A stretch of 64,000 nt of DNA from positions 14,967,767-15,031,766 of the forward strand of contig CM060072.1 in assembly GCA_030533445.1 (NCBI GenBank). Direction: 5' to 3'. Below, one piece after another: positions 31,590 through 44,210 of this stretch. Position 1 is the first letter of the stretch; each line of letters begins with the position of its first letter. A model generated the notes under the pieces. That model was not told where the DNA came from. It did not search any database and saw only the letters and a program-made list of their open reading frames with translations. The DNA comes from Cyprinodon diabolis. Its lineage: Eukaryota; Chordata; Actinopteri; Cyprinodontiformes; Cyprinodontidae. Position numbers and translations under genes: made by a program.

Positions 31590-33105
31590 TTTAAAGACAT
31601 ATGTCTTGAAGACATAAAAACCTGGATGACTCTTAACTTTCTGCTTCTGAATGCAGACAAAACAGAAGTTATAGTCTTTGGACCAGAGTCTCTGAAAAAG
31701 AAGCTGATTAGCCAGTCACTTCATTTGGATGGGATTAAACTGATTTCAGATAATAAAGTAAAAAATCTTGGTGTTATTTTTGATCAGGACCTGTCATTTA
31801 AATCCCAGATCAAAGAGGTTTCTAGAATTTCCTTCTTTCATCTGAGGAATATTGCAAAAATTAGAAATCTCCTGTCCAGGGGTGATGCTGAGAAACTAGT
31901 CCATGCATTTGTTACTTCAAGGCTGGACTATTGTAATTCTTTACTATCAGGAAGTCCACAAACTGTAGTTAAAAGCCTTCAGCTGATCCAAAATGCTGCA
32001 GCCAGAGTTCTGATGAAAATTAAAAAGAGAGATCATATCTCTCCTATCCTGGCTTCTCTTCATTGGCTTCCTGTTAAATCAAGAATTGAATTTAAAATCC
32101 TCCTTCTCACATATAAAGCCTTAAATGGCCAAGCTCCATCTTATATCAGAGATCTGATTGTTCCTTATGTTCCTAACAGAGCACTTCGCTCTCAATCTGC
32201 AGGTTTACTAGTGGTTCCTAGAATTTCTAAAAGTAGAATGGGAGGCAGATCTTTTAGTTATCAGGCTCCTCTCCTGTGGAACCAACTACCAGTTTTAGTC
32301 CGTGAGGCAGACACTCTGTCTACTTTTAAGACTAGGCTTAAAACTTTCCTTTTTGATAAAGCTTATAGTTAGGGTGGCTCAGGTTATCCTGAGCTGTCTT
32401 TAAAGTTATGCTGCTATAGGCTTAGACTTTTGGAGGACATAGGGACCCCCATTTCATCTTTCTGCTTCATTCTCTCTCTGTTCTCCTATTCTGCAGAATC
32501 TGTTAGTTCAATCTCTAACGTTCTGCTCTCTCTGCTTTTCCTCAGAGTAGCTTTGCCTCGTCTGTTCCTGTTTGGCTGTGACGTCATCCAGGAAAGAAAC
32601 ATCAGCTGTGCTGCTTCCATCAACACCCTTGTTTGTAGATGTTGGAGATTGGCCTGTTTTCCAGTGTGGTCCTGTTTCTCTGGCCGTGGCTGGGTGGATG
32701 TGCTCTCTTCATCCTCTGGCATGGGAGCTGCCTTGGAGCTCGTCTGCCTGGCTGTGTGTTTCCTGGACGGGGCCGCCTTTTACAGCTGCTTTTTGTATCT
32801 CTGCTTCTGTCTCCTTGAACCCCAGTCGGCCTCGGCAGATGGCCGCTCACACTGAGCCTGGTTCTGCTGGAGGTTTCTTCCTGTTAAAAGGGAGTTTTTC
32901 CTCTCCACTGTCGCTACAAGCATGCTTAGTGTGAGGGATTGTATTTGAGTCAATGAGTCAATGCAATCAACTGGTTTTCCTTAGATAGAAAACTTTGTAT
33001 CAATTTGACTGTATGATCTGGTTGAACTGTAAAGTGCCTTGAGATGACGTGTTGTGAATTTGGCGCTATATAAATAAACTGAATTGAAATTGAATTGAAT
33101 TAAAG
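31590..33105 (+). mobile_element. L2/CR1-like LINE, 5'-truncated, copy 2 (best preserved)
   Basis: Runs from gaagacataaaaacctggat through the reverse transcriptase C-terminus, a 700-bp 3' UTR, and the tail tataaataaactgaattgaa. The tail's gaattg units are the characteristic 3' microsatellite of this family. Confidence 0.85.
31626..32372 (+). pseudogene. LINE reverse transcriptase C-terminal fragment
   Basis: A 248-codon open frame with [93 protein letters not shown] and a terminal LKTFLFDKAYS. This is the thumb and C-terminal region; the fingers and catalytic YADD lie upstream and are absent, so it cannot encode an active enzyme. Confidence 0.85.
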
Positions 33106-34230
33106 CACTGTAACTTATCGTTTCCATCAGTGCAGAACCACAGCTCCCAACAATCGCTGAAGCAATCCACTGGATTTATGCCCGAGCTGTTCATTTAAAA
33201 CCACTGAATGATTTAAAGCTGCAGCTCCTCCATATGTCGTTATACAAGCCACACTGACCCAAACATGACAAGCAGCTTGAGCAGACTGTCCTATGTGCTA
33301 TTTTCAGCCCCTTTCTTTACAAATCAAATGTAAACCTGACAGGCAACATGACTGAGCCCCGTTCTTTCTGGAGATGTATATTTAACATCAGAAGGAAGAG
33401 GGAAGAAAAGGCGAAAAGCAAAAGGATGCTGGCAGATCATCTTCAGCATGGCTGGCTGGAGACATCAGCCAAGTCATGCTGGGGTAAATTTGCCTGGAGT
33501 TGAGTGCAGAAAATCCATCTCTTCTATTGTGTTGTATAATTCATTTTCCTGTAAGCGGTGCCCTGGGAGATGAGGAGAAAAACAGAAATGTGATGATATC
33601 AGCACAGTCATAAAAATTCTTCATTGTCACCAGAAAATGTCCAGTCTTGGAAAGACGAATAGGAGAGCAGGACAAAGCTTGGAGGAGAATGGAAAGTTAG
33701 ACCTATTACGGGAATTGTGCAATAATGAATCAGGAGGCCATAAAGTAACTGCAGGAAGGTTTTCCTGTCACAAAATGGAGCAACATGCTACAGGGAAGCT
33801 TTGGGCTGCTGTTAAAATAATTGATGGTTGGAGAGAGGACGAGGGAGGGATGTTCTTCACCCTAACAGACACAGAAGCCTCCAGGGGTGGAGACAAAGAA
33901 GAGTAGAATAAGAAAACAGGACAAACATGCTTGTTACCGTTTTACTGGCCTCTAAGACAGGGAGTAAGAGACAATCTGCCAGAGGACAATAACAGGTCTT
34001 TTTGTCCTAACCTCATCTCAGCAGAAACAAGGGTAGAGAAATCTGATGGTCCTTCGTTCCTATTTCTGTCACGATCCATGGTTAACAGGGAGACAAAGTC
34101 AGACAAAAGGATAGGAAGCAGACAGATTATAAAAAAACAAAATGGTTTTCAGGAAGAAAACCAAGCTGCGGATGCTGGAGATGCTGGAGCAAAAACATTC
34201 GTTATAAACAAATTGTTAAATAAAACATTT
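33106..34230. other. no confident feature
   Basis: Mostly unique sequence with a purine-rich patch. An 89-codon and a 162-codon plus-strand frame (33637-33906, 33931-34419) have no recognisable domain; the second runs into a transposon fragment. Confidence 0.45.
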
Positions 34231-34234
34231 TTTT

Positions 34235-34420
34235 CTCTTCCAACTGCAGTGCGTTTTATTGGGATTTCACATAATAAATCAAAAAAATATCTGATAAGTA
34301 TAAAGAGAAATGATAAGGATCCTTTTTTTACAAAGCATATATTGAGTCCCCATTTTCTGATACTCCTTAGTATAAATCCAGCACCATTACTTCCAGAAGT
34401 CACCTTCTTAACAAATTGAG
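34235..34420 (+). mobile_element. Tc1-type terminal fragment
   Basis: Contains gttttattgggatttcacat, aataaatcaaaaaa and, further, cttccagaagtcaccttctt. This resembles the non-coding end of a common fish Tc1 family (tattgggattt...). Fragment only. Confidence 0.35.
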
Positions 34421-34599
34421 TAAACCCCGAATGTAATTTAATTTAGTTATATTTAGATTATCTGTGAAGGCCTCAGAGAAAATATAGGTTATCAAACAGT
34501 ATTACAAAGGCTAAAGAACAAAGCAGGCAGGGAGATGGTTGAAGGTGAATGCAGACTTAAGCTATAAACAATAGTCCATGTTTTTAACAGAGGATTAAG

Positions 34600-35390
34600 T
34601 ACAGGTAAGTAATGTATATTTATATAACACCTTTCACAGACATAAATGGTCACAAAGTGCTTCACAAAATTACAATAGAATACAAATACATTTACATTTA
34701 GAGTAAAAAAAACATGGTCATAAAACAACCCTTAAAGGCATTGTGAAGGATTTTATCAAATTTTTTTAAAAGACCTACTACTCTATTTAAACCTAAGACT
34801 CTACTTTAAACAAAATGCGTGTGCGAGAGTGTGCACAAGCCCAGTTCTCCTTGTGCACGATCTGTTTAAAAGTTGCTGTTCTCATAGCTCATACAAGCTT
34901 ACTGTGTCCGAACGTCCACCCTAACCCCTAAATCCCTCGATCACTATATAGAGTGGGGACTATATAGTGAACTTATTCAATTTACCTTTCGGACAGATGA
35001 TCGCTTCCACGTTGATCCACTGTGGAGTGCCTGCACCATCTTTGTTATTAGTCCCTGCTGTCCTGTAGCGACAGCATGTAAGACGGCCTTACGTAAACAT
35101 GTCACCAGATTGACTGACAATTAGGAGGACCACTTATTTTGATGACCCACCTGGAAATAAAAGAGCATCCTCTTTACCTTTAATCTACTAGAAATAAAAT
35201 GCTTTCTTAAACAAATAGGTTTCCAGTTCGCTCTTAAAAACATCAACAGAATCAAGTAAGTGCAAGGAAAGTGGAAAATTGTTCCAGATAGCGGCTTGAC
35301 CGCCTGAAAGGAGCGATCTTCCCAGCTCCTGTACTGACCAAGGACTGAACAATCCAAAATCTGAAAGAAGAAAGACAAGTTCAAAGCTGC
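34600..35390 (-). mobile_element. decayed minus-strand LINE 3' end, interrupted
   Basis: On the minus strand 35385-35170 encodes a broken version of the LINE C-terminal consensus (AIWNNFPLSLHL, DVFKSELETYLFKKAF). The 3' end tissue is at 34605-34735 (tatttatataacacctttca, caaagtgcttcacaaaatta). The two pieces are separated by the repeat at 34735-35150. Confidence 0.5.
34735..35150 (+). repeat. dispersed repeat C, copy 1, with nested mini-TIR element
   Basis: Shares with 43890-44210 the blocks gtgcgagagtgtgcacaagc, ctcatacaagctta and gaggaccacttattttgatg. A short insert at 34904-34996 has inverted ends (tgtccgaa / ttcggaca) around cactatatag and ctatatagtg and is absent from the second copy at the equivalent place, consistent with a MITE insertion. 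Confidence 0.55.
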
Positions 35391-35449
35391 AATCCTACCT
35401 TCAACATGGCTGAAGGCTTAAGCTCTCCAACAGGAGAGCATAAATAATT

Positions 35450-35800
35450 GAAGAAAAAACGATATCATCATTGAAGAAGCTCCAGAGATCCATCGCTGAG
35501 GTGGGACATGCTTCAGCACTGAATATATCAGGCCTTTATAAAAGAGGGAATGTTACGATGTTGAGACAGTTTTCCTCACCAGCAACAGAAAGATTGATTA
35601 GAGTTGATTGGAAGATGGGTGGAGACAAATGTGGAGAAATCTTAAGAAAAGAAAACTGAGAGGCTGATATGGCTAAGGAAATAGAGGTTCACCTTCCAGC
35701 AGGTCATAAATCCTAAAATACCTGCAGCAGTGATTGCAGAGAAGTTGGTCCTAAGCATTTGCTTATGATCCTAAATACATGTGATACATGTGGACCACAG
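35450..35800 (+). mobile_element. fossil Tc1-like transposase segment
   Basis: Carries decayed versions of Tc1 coding sequence in order: gattagagttgattggaaga, gaaatcttaagaaaagaaaa, gaggttcaccttccagcagg. Reading frame is lost. Confidence 0.5.
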
Positions 35801-37820
35801 CCTGCGGTATTGAAAATAAAAAAATAAAACCATGTATTTGTCCAGATCCATGGAATTAGATTCCGTTTGATCACTGTTTGTCATCATTAATGGTGTACTT
35901 TAGTAGTTCCTCACTGTGTTTAAATGTTAAATTGTCCTGTATGCTACTGTTTGTTTATGAGTGCAAAGTAGGTTCTTCCCAAGTTACTTTATTTTAACTT
36001 GATCCATCTACCCAGAAGTTAAAAACCAGTCATTTGCTCACCAGCTTCTACTCTCAATTTTACAGCCATGGCAGTGCCTCTATGCACATTTATTTTTGTT
36101 ATTGCTCCTCCATTTCAGCTTTTATTTTTACCATTTTTTGCATCTTTTTAGAGTTTGTTGTCAAAATTCAGCTCCACCAGGACTCTGTTATCCTGCTAAC
36201 GTTTGGTTAAATTATGGCATCAACTGTCTTTTTCTTGCTAGTTTATCATTTGGGTTTATATATTTCACAAATCCCGAAGGATATGAATTAAAGTCTGTGA
36301 TTAAGTCAAAATATAAAATATTAAATGGTTATGAAAACTTTTGCAAGCAGCTATGAAAGTTGTCCCCATCAGGGTGAAAGTAGGAAAGACTGCAATGCGA
36401 CTTTTATGTTTAGGTTTTTACTTTGTTTCCTTGTCATGTTCTTTTTTCCTGTGATTTAGTGTTCTTGGTTCTGCTCTTTGGCCTTCTGCTCTCCCACTCA
36501 ACCTAATCAATGTACTCCCCTTAAATATGGTTCCCTATTGGTCCAGTTTATGCTCATACTTCCTCTGTTCATTCTTTATTGTGCTGCAGCCTTCATTCTG
36601 CTAAAAGAAATATTTCAGGTTGTCATTTTCTGCCTCGCTCCTGCCTCTCAGTCCTTCACCTGATCATTAACAGAGACAAGTGTCTGGGTGTAAAAGGATT
36701 TCCAGAAGTATAATTATTTGGAATCAGGTTGAATCATAAAATACAGCATAACAGAGAGGAGAACAAAGCTCAATGATTGTTCTGGAAATAGAGACTTTAT
36801 CTATATATCATGGAAGGGCAAGACAGGAAAAACTAGCCAATGTGATTATAAATGTGATAAAACACTGTCATTTGTCATCATAATTAATCATCTAAGGGCT
36901 AATTAATCATGTAATACGAATAGATATTCTAATGAAAGGCTGTTGGAAAGAAGTTAATAACAGAGAAGAATAACTTTGTAATGGTTAATCAATGAGCACT
37001 CTGTAAAATGCAAACAATTATTCAAGCAATGCTCCATAATTAATGTTCAAAGACTGAATAAGTTTCTTTCTTTGTTTTAGTCCTTGGGAAATTGCTATAA
37101 TATCACTAAAGTTGCTAGTCTTTTGTGGCAACTTTAAGCATATCAAAGTAGGAAGTGCTAAACCTGCACGAAATTGGTTTGCAAAAATTAATTGTTTGCT
37201 AACCAATTTTGTGCAGTTTTAGTGAAACCTTCATCAGTTTAGTTAGAAGCTCTAATATAATAAGACTTATTCACAGACAAGGAAATGTTGGCAAGGGAAA
37301 ATTTGGCAACTAGATGAAAAAGTCAGACTTAGACATATTTTCAAATCAGCTCAGATCAGCAATGAGTATATATATATATATTATTAGATATGCAAAGAGC
37401 TCAAATTAAATGATGAAGCCTTGTGGAGCTAAATTACTAAAAACAACTTTGCTTCAGACATGTCTTACCTTTTCGACAGCTGAAGATTTGGTTGAGTGGC
37501 TTCAAATTATTTATGTATTCACCGAACAACATCCAAACTGGATTGTTATTTTCTTGTAATTCACTTTATCTTTTGTCCCTAAGTACATTTCATAATGCCT
37601 TTAACAGAATATCTATCATTGTTTCTCACAAATAGATACAGCTACATATACAATGAATGTGGAAGGTATTCCCTGGGTTGCACCTACTACAGAATTTGTT
37701 GACACAGCCTTATCCCAGGTGGTATTAGATTAACCTCTTTCCATAAAATTCTATGCTTAAAACCCCATTATTATAGTTTTGTTTTTTTAATTTATAGTTT
37801 ATTTGACATTTTTGCAAATT
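35801..37820. other. AT-rich intergenic DNA
   Basis: No gene, TIR or tandem repeat recognised. The small frames at 36096-36356 and 36478-36663 have hydrophobic patches but no family likeness. Confidence 0.45.
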
Positions 37821-37829
37821 TATTATAAA

Positions 37830-38000
37830 TAGAAAAACCAATAAATCATATTTGTGTAAATATTCACACCCTTTGCCATGACGTTTGAAACTGAGCTGAG
37901 ATGCACATTCTTTTCACAGATTATTCTTTAGATGTTTATATAGCTAAAATTGAGTCCATGTGCAGTACAGTCAGCTGATTGGACATGACAGTACCAGTTG
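37830..38000 (+). mobile_element. Tc1-type terminal fragment
   Basis: Contains aaatcatatttgtgtaaata, ttcacaccctttgccatgac and ctgagctgagatgcacattc, a pattern found at the ends of a widespread Tc1 family. No matching opposite end was found here. Confidence 0.4.
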
Positions 38001-38089
38001 ACAGTGCCGTGTCAGAGAGCAAATATCAAGCATGAATAAAAGAAAATGCATCTTTAGACCTCACCGTCCTGAGGCCAAAATCTAATTTA

Positions 38090-38640
38090 GTTTTGAATCT
38101 GACTTTAAAGTTGAAACAGAAAGTCCACTTTTGAAGAAATGGAGCCTACGCGGAAGTTCAACTGAAGAAACTGATTACTTACCCTCATCCGCCTCGGACT
38201 CAGGCTAATCAGCTTTGAACCACACTTCCACGAAAGCCCAGTCAGCATCCAGAGTTCATCTTAAAAGGTCTCCAATCCACCACTCTGTCTGCTACCCAAA
38301 CCACAAGCAGTGGTTGCGCTATGTCTGGCGTCGATTCAAATGACACTATTTCAACCAACCTCCAGCCCCTCCTCCATCATCCTCCACTGGATGTCTCCAT
38401 ACAGCTCAGCAGTCTATGGACTGACCAACTTCACCAATCTCCACTTCATCACCAGTTTCAGGCAGGGGGAAAACATCCCTGTTCTTTACTCCTGTTCATG
38501 CATATCAAACTAAATTCAGCGCAAATGCTTCCTGCCGAGGTTTGAGCGACAAGGACTGAAGTAATTGTGTCAATAAAATTCTTCTAATTGTCTTTTTCTT
38601 TCTGTGTGAGTTTCTGTGTGAGTTTTGAACTGAAGGTTGA
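38090..38640 (+). mobile_element. probable retroelement 3' end
   Basis: A block enriched in C and T compared with its AT-rich flanks, with cctgccgaggtttgagcgac, aaggactgaagtaa, AATAAA near 38572 and a duplicated ctgtgtgagttt. Composition and a single polyadenylation signal suggest an inserted transcript-like end. No coding frame of known family. Confidence 0.3.
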
Positions 38641-38884
38641 AATGTATGTATATTGAATAAGGTGAAAGCTGCAAATTTTAGCATCTACTAACAATATGGT
38701 GAACTATTGAATTGAAAAATTGCACTCCGCGACATAACCAGCAGGGAATCTTAACAACCTATTGCTAAAGTAATGTTACAAGACCTCTGATTCTTATACT
38801 TTTCATAAGGACCTCCGAGGCTTTACTGTACATTCATACCCACGCAGTAAAAAAAGCCCAAACACCCCTTTCATCAGACAGCCT

Positions 38885-39000
38885 CACACGTAGGAGTAAT
38901 TTAAATTGTTCTCTTCGACTATCTGTGGATTGTAGGAGGGAAAGTGCCAGGAGAAATCCCACGCAGACACGCAGAGAACATGCGAACCCCACACAGATAG
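38885..39000 (-). repeat. fragment of the ggatggat dispersed repeat
   Basis: Reverse complement carries catgttctctgcgtgtctgc and the gatttctcctggcac region corresponding to the middle of 50800-51090. Strongly decayed. Confidence 0.4.
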
Positions 39001-40440
39001 GATCAGTTGCTTAGGAACCAAATTGTTCATGAGCTGTGGGTGTGATCACGTCGGCGCAAGGTGTGGGTTTTATTCAATTGGAGGCATGTGTAGCTGGGCT
39101 CTTATGATGCTCCTGGCACCTGGGGGTGGGTGGGAAAGGTGAACCAGCCACCAGATCTGGGGGGGATAAAGACAGATGCAAAAATGGTGAGAGAGAAATA
39201 ATGAAAGGTTTTATCATGAATATAAACACTACCATTGATAATGGTACACTGGCTGGAAAAACGAACCATTTATCTAATGTTGTCGTCCTGAAAAATAGTT
39301 TAATTGAACTTGATTGAGGCTGATTAATGGGTTATATAAAAAAAACAGATGATGTTTGATGATGGTGTTTACAGTTGCTGTTAGTCATAACAGTCAATGA
39401 TGTTTTGCTTAAAAAGGAGAACTCAGAACTGTGGATGAATTTATGCATTAATGTGCTGACTCTGAGAGAACCTCTAGATGATATAATGGGCTCCCGCATT
39501 TAGATGCTGAAATGTACTTCCATTTAACAGAATCATTATGGTGAAAAGTGGAAAAAAACTTGAAAGAACCTTTTTATCACCTTCTCTTTCAGCACCAAGG
39601 TGAGCAATATTTTCTCACAGTGGCTGAATCAGAACATAACAAACAAATGTATCAAATTCAACTACAGATGCTGTCACAAATACATTTCCCCCATGACTCC
39701 AGTATTTTCTGTACTGTTTTAAGTGTGTGTGCAGGGCTATAGAAAGGTTTTTGGTCCTTAGTAGATTTATTCTACCTTTCATAAATATACATTATTAATA
39801 AACATATCTACATGTATATATGAGTAGACATAAAAAGCAATCCAAACCAACCTGAATAAGCATATCCCTCCCAGACATAATGGAATGTTGTTCAACTCCT
39901 CATGGCCAGTTCCTTTAAACATTACAGGGCAGGAATAGCTTACCAAAGGCACCAATTAGATTTAATCCAATTATAACTTTGATTAGGTCAACCAGAAGCC
40001 TTCATTTAGGCTTTTTTAAAAGCCATTTAGAAGTGGATTTACTTGACTGCCCTATAGATCATTGACTTGCGTCATAACCAAAAATAGCTGCTTAATCTTC
40101 TCCTTCAAGATGTTCTGCTAGAGAACAAAATCCAGTAGTTCCATTAATTACATCAATCTATCAAGGTCCTTAAAAAAGTAAGAAAAAAACTATTGTAAAT
40201 GCCTCACTTGAAAAGGCTCATCACCATTCCATTTTCTGATTATAATAATGTCCCTCACTGTGTGCCTTAGAAGTGGTTTCTAGATTCTTCTTATCTGGCT
40301 GTAATCAGACCTCAGTGTGGCTGTTAAAATTGAACTTGTTGTTAATTATTGTGAAATCATGATCTAACTGGTTTGCCCACTAATTTTTTTTTTTTTACAT
40401 ATAGCCATTTTGGTTTGACTTTTTCTTTTCTTAAGTAATA
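39001..40440. other. AT-rich intergenic DNA
   Basis: No gene, element end or tandem array recognised. Confidence 0.45.
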
Positions 40441-40446
40441 AAAAAG

Positions 40447-41195
40447 GCCATAGCTGGACTCAGTCCGTGAGGCAATTTTAAGGGTAGGCTTAAAACTCTC
40501 CTTTTTGATAAAGCTTATATTTAGCTATCTCTATAGGTATGCTGCCATAGGCTTAGACTGCTGGAGGACATAGGGACCCCTTTTTCATCATTTTGCTTCA
40601 TTCTATCTCTATTCTCCCATTCTGCAGAATTTTTCAGTTCAATCTCTAACGTTATGCTATCCCTGTTTTTTCTTATAGTAGCTTCATTTGGTCTGTTCCT
40701 GTTTGGCTGGCACACCATCCTAGAGAGAAATATCATCTGTGCTCCTGCCATCAACACCTTTGTTCATAGATGTTCGAGATCGGGCTGTTTTACCGTGTCT
40801 TGTTTCTCTTACTGCGACTGGGTGGATGTGCTCCCTCATCCTCTGACATTGGAGCTGGCTCGGTGCTCGTCTGCCTGGCTTTGTGTTTCCTGGATGGGTT
40901 CGCCTGTGGAGCTGATTTACAGTTGCCCTTTGTATCTCTTGTTCTTTCTGTATGTCGGCTTCTGTCTTCTTGAACCCCAGTCGGCCTCGGTAGATGGCCG
41001 CTCACACTGAGCCTGGTACAAGCGTGCTAAGTGTGAGGGATTGCCCTCGAGTCAATGAGTCGATGCAATGAACTGGTTTTCCCTAGATAGAACATTTGAA
41101 TCAGTTTGACTGTATGATCTGGTGAATTCGAAAGTGCCTGGAGATGTCATATGTTTTGAATTGGCGCTATATGATTAAACTGAATTAAATTGAGA
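40447..41195 (+). mobile_element. L2/CR1-like LINE 3' fragment, copy 3
   Basis: Starts in the last codons of the reverse transcriptase (cagtccgtgaggcaatttta, cctttttgataaagctta), keeps the 3' UTR (ttagactgctggaggacata, cttgaaccccagtcggcctc), and ends ggcgctatatgattaaactg. Older than copy 2 by its divergence. Confidence 0.75.
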
Positions 41196-42570
41196 AAATC
41201 TGTGAGGGGACATTTTCTCATATTACTGTAGGTGCATGACATATTCACAGTATTTTCTATTAACATGAGCCCTTAAATGCACCAAAATGAATAATAGTTT
41301 GAACTTGAAAGACTTTGGTATGCAGGGAGTCGATCAGGATCAAATTACAACAATATTCAATAGTAAACAGACGGTTAATGAGAAGCACATTGCTATGATG
41401 GATCAATAGAAGAGATAAAGCAAACACAGAAGAGACTAAGCATCCCAAATCTAAAGTTATTGCAAATAAATCACAAACTGCAGTACCGGAAAGGACTGGA
41501 GGGCCCCATCCTAACTACTTTTGAGTATTGCAGGTAATAGGATCGAAAACAAGGTAATAACCCAAAGCAGCAATCTGTCATTATCAGCTCTTGTTTAAAG
41601 TCTGAGAAAACGGATACAGAAAATGATCCAAGTATTTGAATGTGTGTGTACAGACAAAGTTTGAACTTCTTCTGAGTTTAAATGTTTAAGCTAAAAATTT
41701 AATCTTGCATATAAAAAGTGATATCAGTTTTTCCCCCACATTGGAGGAGAATAACTAATTTGATATGATCGTTTTTTATGTCTTGTGTGTAATAAGCCAG
41801 CATATTAAATCACCATGGCAATACGTGGGCAGCTAATGGGCCAATGTTAAAAGTGTCTGTGCTGTTCTTTCTCTTTGTGATGTTTGTCTGGTGTTTTATT
41901 TTTTCACTCCACTCAAGTCCACTCAAGGCTGCAAATGTTTGAGCAGAAAATATTTGACTACTGAAATACCCAAAGCAGAGCGCTTACAGGTGACAATGTT
42001 TGAACCCTACTGGCTCGGTGCTGTAAAAAGCTTCCTTTTTTAATGTAATTCATTATTCTGTGTCATCATATTTCATGTACAAAGAGAATCTGCAATGATA
42101 TATTGATTAATCTTAATATAAAGCTGATATTAAAAAGTCTTGGGTAAAGTTACTTTTATTAAATTAATAGGAAGTGTGAACCCCAGGCACAAATAAAAGT
42201 CGAGTAGAGTAAATTAAGGATAACTAATTTACAAAGCAACATATTGGTAGAAACACAGCTTACATTACATAAAAATAATAATCTTACAAGCACTTTGGCT
42301 AATGAGTCACTTAATTGTGTCAATTGACTATTGAATGCCAATAATAAAACATTGTCCTCAGAAACACAATAGCTATAAGGGAGACATGTGAATACTCAAT
42401 GAACAGACATCACAACTAAACATGTCATATATGTCAGCTAGTTTTGCAGAATTACTAATGTTATAGCTTGAATGAAAACAGTATACATCTGGAGATTTAA
42501 TTCAATAGCAAACTACGATAATTTTTGTAACTTAGATTCAAAAGGAAGTTTTAAACCATTTTGTAAATGT
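41196..42570. other. AT-rich intergenic DNA
   Basis: Nothing recognised. Confidence 0.45.
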
Positions 42571-42579
42571 TCAGAAGCT

Positions 42580-43010
42580 GTCAGGGTAAGTGGAGGTTTT
42601 TGAATTTAATTAAACGTCCAAGGCAAAAGAGGCAAAAATATAAAATATTGAGAACCAAAATATCCAATAACATCAGGATGAATACACTTGGGGAGGAAGG
42701 AGATGATGGAGAAACAAAAAAATAACGACAAGCACACAGTGACTATACATAAGGCGCATAAATGGGAGACTGAACAAAGACCAGGCTAATCAGGAGATTG
42801 GGAGCAGGTGTGGACAGAGGAGTCAAGAAGGGAGCTACGGAAAAAAAAGACTGACACGAGAGGGCAGCAGAGGGCAATTATAAATAACTAGAATAACATA
42901 AAATGGAAAAGAAACCAATAAACTAGAAAACAAACAAACATATGAATCAAAGCATAACTGATAACTCAAAAAAGAAAACAGAACCCAAAAAGTGTAGAGT
43001 CATGACAATA
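42580..43010 (+). repeat. possible interspersed repeat
   Basis: A purine-rich, A-rich block (aggagattgggagcaggtgt, ggcagcagagggcaatta, agtgtagagtcatgacaata) similar in style to 45840-46440. No termini found, so the class is unknown. Confidence 0.3.
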
Positions 43011-43299
43011 GCAGCTAATTCTCAAGAACTAATATTGTACTAACTTCAAATTTAATGTGACATGTTTTTTTCTCCTTATTTTTCTTTTCGATGGCTAAAC
43101 AAAAAACAAATCAGTAGCAGTTAAACACTGACCCACCAAATCTTGAACTATAACTTTTTTTAACTTCCTATAGTATAGCTGTATGTCTGTGTTTACACAC
43201 AAGTAGTAATATCCTAAGATTTAATATAAGCTGTTTTTATTTCTGTCCATTTCTATTCTGATTGAATCATAAAACATGAACAATTTTTAAACCAGTCAT

Positions 43300-43535
43300 T
43301 CCTGGGGAGTTAAATTATGTTCCTCTAGCTCCCTGGAACAGGTAACTGCAATTACAGCTGCCCTGGGCCTCACTCACAAAAGCGAGGCTACTGTACAATG
43401 GCGACACCAGTCAATCCAATCACAATCAGTAGGCAATGCAGGTGAAATGTCTTGCCCAAATACAAGAACACTGAAACCCAGAGCCGGGCCTTGAACCTAC
43501 AACCCTCCGGTTGCAGGAAAACTCCTGTTTAACTG
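43300..43535 (-). mobile_element. tRNA-SINE-like repeat, minus
   Basis: On the minus strand a B-box-like segment (ggttgtaggttcaagg region) is followed by cggctctgggtttcag, gtattgggcaagacatttca and gagtgaggcccagggcagc. This is the order of a tRNA head plus SINE body. Diverged. Confidence 0.5.
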
Positions 43536-43889
43536 TGAAGTGAACCGTGTCCTTTTCTATAAAAGATGCAACCAACACCCCTTTTTTATATCTTATAGTT
43601 TAAATGACAGTATCATTCCATTCACAAAACAGGATCCTTTTCTTTTGAACAATGAATTTTGAGGTACAGCTTCACCCGAGCATCAAAGGACAATTATAAT
43701 GCTCATAAAAATTAAGATGTATCCTTTTTTTATGTTGTATAATATCTTACAGCTAAATACCAAAAAAGCAACAAAACGTACAAATATTGGTAAGAAATAG
43801 GTGGAAAAAAGAGTCGCTTAAGTCTAAAGGAAAACTGAAAAAAGACAGCTACTGATAAAGAAAAACATTTTAAATATATTTTGGAGGAT

Positions 43890-44210
43890 TTTTGCAACTT
43901 CGGCCTCTCCACTTTTAAAAAAATGCACATGCACAACCCTGTACCCGCTACCGAGAGGGAACGACTATTGAAAATGTGCGAGAGCGTGCACGAGCCCATT
44001 TCTCCTCGTGCACACTGTTCAAAAATTTCTGTTTGCATCACTCATACAAGCTTGCTTTCCAAAAGAAGATTTGAAATTTTCCCTCTATGCCAGACTCACC
44101 ACCGGTAAGTGAAAATTGGGACGATCACATAGGGACGACCTTATGTAAACATTTCCCCAGAAAGATTGACATTTAGGAGGACCACTTATTTTGATGATCC
44201 AGCCAGAAAA
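43890..44210 (+). repeat. dispersed repeat C, copy 2
   Basis: Matches 34735-35150 at gtgcgagagcgtgcacgagc, cactcatacaagcttgc and gaggaccacttattttgatg, without the nested TIR insert. Confidence 0.55.
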
